This document shows, in pieces, positions 11,059-13,339 of a stretch of 13,339 bases of DNA (positions within the stretch are counted from its first letter, which is position 1; each line of letters starts with the position of its first letter). This DNA is from Thermoleophilaceae bacterium. Lineage in GTDB: Bacteria > Actinomycetota > Thermoleophilia > Solirubrobacterales > Thermoleophilaceae. The position numbers and the translations under genes are program-made. The stretch spans positions 1 through 13,339 of the forward strand of contig JACCYP010000290.1 of NCBI GenBank assembly GCA_013696425.1, given 5' to 3'. The notes below the pieces were generated by a model. The model was not told the origin of the DNA and did no database searches. It saw only the letters and a list, made by a program, of their open reading frames with translations.

Positions 11059-12150
11059 CTAGCGCATGACGCGCCCGTGGATCGCCGCGATCTGCGCGCA
11101 CATCCGCTCCGGGCCGAAGCGGCCGCTGGCGGAGGCGCGCGCCTCCTCGCCCATCGCGCGCGTGCGCGCGGGATCGGAGGTGAGCGACTGAAGCGCCGCG
11201 GCCAGCGCCCGCGCATCGCCTGGCGGGACGAGCAGGCCTGTATGGCCGTCGCGCACGATCTCCGGCAGCCCGCCGTGTGCGGCGGCCACCACCGGCAGCC
11301 CCGCGAACGCCGCCTCGAGCGCTGAGTTCGGGAACGGATCGGGCCGCGTCGAGGGCACCGCGACGGCGTCCGCCGCGCCGAGCACGACGTCCACGTCGTC
11401 GCGGAAGCCGAGCAGCCGGAAGCGCTCGCCGAGCGGAGCGGCCAGGGCGCGCAGCTCCTCCTCGGCCGATTCCTCGCCGGGCCATGAGTCTCCGGCGACG
11501 ATGGCGGTCACGCCCGGGGCGTGCTCCAGAGCGCGGGCCAGCACATCCTGCCCCTTCCACGCGCTGATCCGGCCGAGCAGCGCCACCACGAAGCCCTCTG
11601 GCGGCAGGCGGAGCTCCTCGCGCGCCTGCGCGCGCGCGACGGGCTCCGGGGTGCGGGCGAGCCCGTCGTGCACCACCACGCCGCGGTCGAACTGTGTCTG
11701 CACGGCGTCGGACACGCACACGATCTCGGCGGAGCCCTCGATCCGCTTGCGCCACGGCCCAAAGCCGCGCACACCCTCGTAGATCTCGCGCACGTGGGTC
11801 ACGCGCGGCACGCCGTGGGGCGGGCTCACGATCACCGAGGTGTTGAGGTGCGCCAGGCCCACCGCGCGTTCCTGGGCGATCACCGTGAGCGCCTGTCGGT
11901 CGGCCACCATGCGCCCTGCGATCGACGCGAGTCCGCGCGGGTTCATCAGGCCCCGGCGCAGAATCGCGAGTGGCCGCACGATCACCTCGGCGCCCGTCTG
12001 CTCGAGAGGGCGGGCAAGCGTCCCCCGCTCCGGCAGCACGATCACCGGGTTCATACCCCCGTGATCGACACCGCGCACCATCGCGAGCAGCTGCAGGTCG
12101 GCCCCGTAGGCGCCGGCGGAGGAGTGGAGGTACATGACTCGCGCGGCCAC
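11059..12150 (-). CDS. Glycosyltransferase, GT4 type (GT-B fold)
   Basis: A 363-residue retaining glycosyltransferase of the GT4 (WecA/PimA-like 'glycosyl transferase family 1') type, which moves a sugar from a nucleotide donor to a lipid, glycan or small acceptor at the cytoplasmic face. The N-terminal acceptor domain opens VMYLHSSAGAYGADLQLLAM (5-24), with a glycine-rich loop after strand 1. The donor domain has ALLGRISAWKGQDVLARAL (190-208) and PSTRPDPFPNSALEAAFAGLPVVA (266-289), then GGLPEIVRDGHTGLLVPPGD (293-312). The E-x7-E donor motif reads D271-x7-E279 here. The start is taken as GTG at 12150 because TACATT on the minus strand ends 5 nt before it. ATG at 12135 is an alternative. The open frame continues upstream to 12996, but that part lies antisense to another gene. 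Donor and acceptor are unknown. Confidence 0.9.
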   Translation of the reverse strand: MAARVMYLHSSAGAYGADLQLLAMVRGVDHGGMNPVIVLPERGTLARPLEQTGAEVIVRPLAILRRGLMNPRGLASIAGRMVADRQALTVIAQERAVGLAHLNTSVIVSPPHGVPRVTHVREIYEGVRGFGPWRKRIEGSAEIVCVSDAVQTQFDRGVVVHDGLARTPEPVARAQAREELRLPPEGFVVALLGRISAWKGQDVLARALEHAPGVTAIVAGDSWPGEESAEEELRALAAPLGERFRLLGFRDDVDVVLGAADAVAVPSTRPDPFPNSALEAAFAGLPVVAAAHGGLPEIVRDGHTGLLVPPGDARALAAALQSLTSDPARTRAMGEEARASASGRFGPERMCAQIAAIHGRVMR

Positions 12151-12155
12151 GGCGC

Positions 12156-12165
12156 AATGTAGTGT
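12156..12165. promoter_or_regulatory. Overlapping divergent -10 boxes
   Basis: On the minus strand TACATT (12161-12156) is 5 nt before the glycosyltransferase GTG. On the plus strand TAGTGT (12160-12165) is 10 nt before the GTG at 12176. The two hexamers share the central TA at 12160-12161, so the two promoters could compete for RNA polymerase. Confidence 0.4.
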
Positions 12166-12175
12166 GACCGCGCAA

Positions 12176-13339
12176 GTGGGCGGGCTGACTCGCAGGGAGG
12201 CTGTGACCAGGGGCGCGCTGCTCGCAGCGGCCGCCACGTTGCCCCTGCCCGAGCTCGCCCAGGCGTTGCGCCGCAAGCCGGGCGGCCCCAATCTGGACTG
12301 CCTCTCCGCCGAGGACCGCTGGCTCCCGGCCGACCTGATCGGCGACTGCTCCCTCGCGTCGTTCTCGCCCGACGGCACCCGCATCGCGTGCCAGACCTCG
12401 CGCGGCGTCGAGATCCGCCCGCGCGCCGGCGGCGCAGCCACGCTGGTTGCTCCGCCCGGCTTCACGATCGGCCCGCGAGCGTGGCATCCCGACGGCAGCG
12501 TGCTGCTGGCGGCCGGCACCGACCCGGGCACGCCGGGCGAATTCTTCAAGGACTCGGTGGCGGCGGAGCCGGCGCTCTTCGCGGTGAAGACCGACGGCTC
12601 GGGCCAGACGCGTCTACTGCCGGACGTGGCGGGGGTGCCGCGCGCGGCGTCGTTCTCGCCCGACGGCACGCGGGTGGCGTTCACCCTGCTCGACCGCTTC
12701 GTGCACCGCATCGTCGTCGCGGACTGGGCCAACGGCGCCCTCGGCTCGCCGCGGGTGCTGCTGCCCTTCGACCCGCGCCAGGAGACCGATTCCGGCAAGC
12801 TCAGCCGCGGCCTCGCCTGGTATGAGACCGAGGGCTTCACGCCCGACGGCCAGGCGCTCGTGTTCCTCTCCGACCGCGCCGCCGGATTGCTGAATGCGAG
12901 CGTGTGGCGGATCGACATGACCTCGGGGAAGGTCTCGCGCGTCACACGCGACGACGGCTTCACGGAGGGCGCCGCACTCACGCCGGACGGGCGCACGCTG
13001 CTCTATGGGTCCACCCGCGCCCGCGAGCCCGCGTTCGCCACGCTGGTGACCGCCGTCGGCCTTCCTCCGCTGCTCGGGTTCGTGGCCTCGCCGACGCTGC
13101 ACGAGACGCTCACCCAGCGCGGCCTCGCCGGCATCGGCAACGGCGACGTGCTCGCGGCGAACCCCGCGACCGGCCTCTTCACCCGGCTCATCTCGACGCG
13201 CGAGCTGCTCGTCGCCGCGTCGAAGAACGGCCTGCCCGAGGCCGAGCAGCGGATCGAGGTGGTGTCGATGTCGCCGAGCGGCGCCGAGGTGGCGGTGGCC
13301 GTGTGGGCCGGCGCCGCCCCGGGGCTCGTGGTGCTGCGC
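12176..13339 (+). CDS. Exported TolB-like PD40 beta-propeller protein (runs off the right end)
   Basis: An uninterrupted frame of 388 codons to the window end, without a stop. The N-terminus carries LTRREAVTRGALLAAAATLPLPELAQA: a twin arginine followed by a hydrophobic stretch, which suggests a Tat signal. After it come PD40/WD40-like repeats, each with a central [SHT]PDG or SPSG turn: SFSPDGTRIAC, AWHPDGSVLLA, SFSPDGTRVAF, GFTPDGQALVFLS, ALTPDGRTLLYGS and SMSPSGAEVAV. This is at least six blades, as in TolB-type propellers. No catalytic residues stand out, and a peptidase or other C-terminal domain could lie beyond the window. The start is uncertain: GTG 12176 is chosen because it places RR near the N-terminus and follows TAGTGT; GTG 12164 (four codons longer) and GTG 12203 are alternatives. 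It is divergent from the glycosyltransferase. The whole-length frame and the repeats make it clearly real, but a precise role cannot be assigned. Confidence 0.88.
   Translation, partial: MGGLTRREAVTRGALLAAAATLPLPELAQALRRKPGGPNLDCLSAEDRWLPADLIGDCSLASFSPDGTRIACQTSRGVEIRPRAGGAATLVAPPGFTIGPRAWHPDGSVLLAAGTDPGTPGEFFKDSVAAEPALFAVKTDGSGQTRLLPDVAGVPRAASFSPDGTRVAFTLLDRFVHRIVVADWANGALGSPRVLLPFDPRQETDSGKLSRGLAWYETEGFTPDGQALVFLSDRAAGLLNASVWRIDMTSGKVSRVTRDDGFTEGAALTPDGRTLLYGSTRAREPAFATLVTAVGLPPLLGFVASPTLHETLTQRGLAGIGNGDVLAANPATGLFTRLISTRELLVAASKNGLPEAEQRIEVVSMSPSGAEVAVAVWAGAAPGLVVLR

Noticed and set aside
10976..12487. A 503-codon minus-strand frame across the glycosyltransferase
   Set aside because: It is a different frame of the same strand with extreme Arg/Ala/Gly content. 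The GT4 motifs are all in the other frame.
12151..12996. N-terminal extension of the glycosyltransferase frame to 12996
   Set aside because: The extension has low-complexity, non-GT sequence and lies antisense to the PD40 repeats of the propeller gene. The GT-B fold starts naturally at about 12135-12150.
1..13339. CRISPR arrays, insertion sequences, prophage or attachment sites
   Set aside because: No regularly spaced direct repeats, transposase or integrase motifs, or terminal repeats were seen. The one tRNA has no flanking partial copy of its 3' end in the window.

Overview
This is a GC-rich stretch of chromosome, densely packed with genes. It most resembles the Thermoleophilia/Solirubrobacterales branch of the Actinomycetota. 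That placement is inferred from the very high GC content, the many GTG starts with an actinobacterial TAnnnT box 5-7 nt upstream, the order ispD-ispF-cysS-rlmB-sigH, and the pairing of secreted ferritin-like proteins with a DUF4383 protein and a zinc anti-sigma factor. No phage, transposon, CRISPR array or resistance gene is visible.

Layout. (1) 1-3736, plus strand, is a housekeeping block: the 3' end of ispD, a PHP-family phosphatase, ispF, cysS and rlmB. The first three overlap, cysS has its own candidate leaderless promoter, and rlmB overlaps cysS. (2) 3737-4559 holds a 160-nt leader with a candidate promoter, then a Spo0H/SigH-like sigma factor. (3) 4569-5751, minus strand, holds a beta-carbonic anhydrase, a tRNA-Thr(UGU) with its own promoter, and an unrecognised membrane protein. 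(4) 5817-6705, plus strand, holds an ECF sigma factor overlapping a small one-helix membrane protein that may be its anti-sigma partner. (5) 6703-6759 is an inverted repeat whose arms carry the stop codons of two converging genes. (6) 6757-8607, minus strand, holds two paralogous ferritin-like di-iron proteins and a DUF4383 membrane protein. (7) 8662-9947, plus strand, holds a second ECF sigma factor and its RskA-like zinc anti-sigma factor, followed at 9981 by a rhomboid protease with an N-terminal zinc-binding domain. (8) 10809-11058 is non-coding and contains a roughly 100-nt imperfect palindrome. (9) 11059-12150, minus strand, is a GT4-type glycosyltransferase. It diverges from a probably exported PD40 beta-propeller protein (12176 to the window end, incomplete).

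The most interesting unit is 6757-10808. The promoter regions of the ECF sigma gene and of the ferritin-like operon share a 10-bp identical block, CGGTGATCCG. In both, TGATCC is followed after exactly 16 nt by CGAA, in the direction of transcription. This looks like the promoter of the sigma factor itself and suggests an autoregulated circuit: sigma, RskA-type anti-sigma, and two exported di-iron ferritin-like proteins. An intramembrane protease gene sits 33 nt beyond the anti-sigma gene. The individual families are known; the wiring is inferred from the DNA.

Several other genes (cysS, the membrane protein, the first ECF sigma, the rhomboid and the glycosyltransferase) appear to be leaderless. 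This changes one start call: the membrane protein very likely begins at 5751 rather than 5796.
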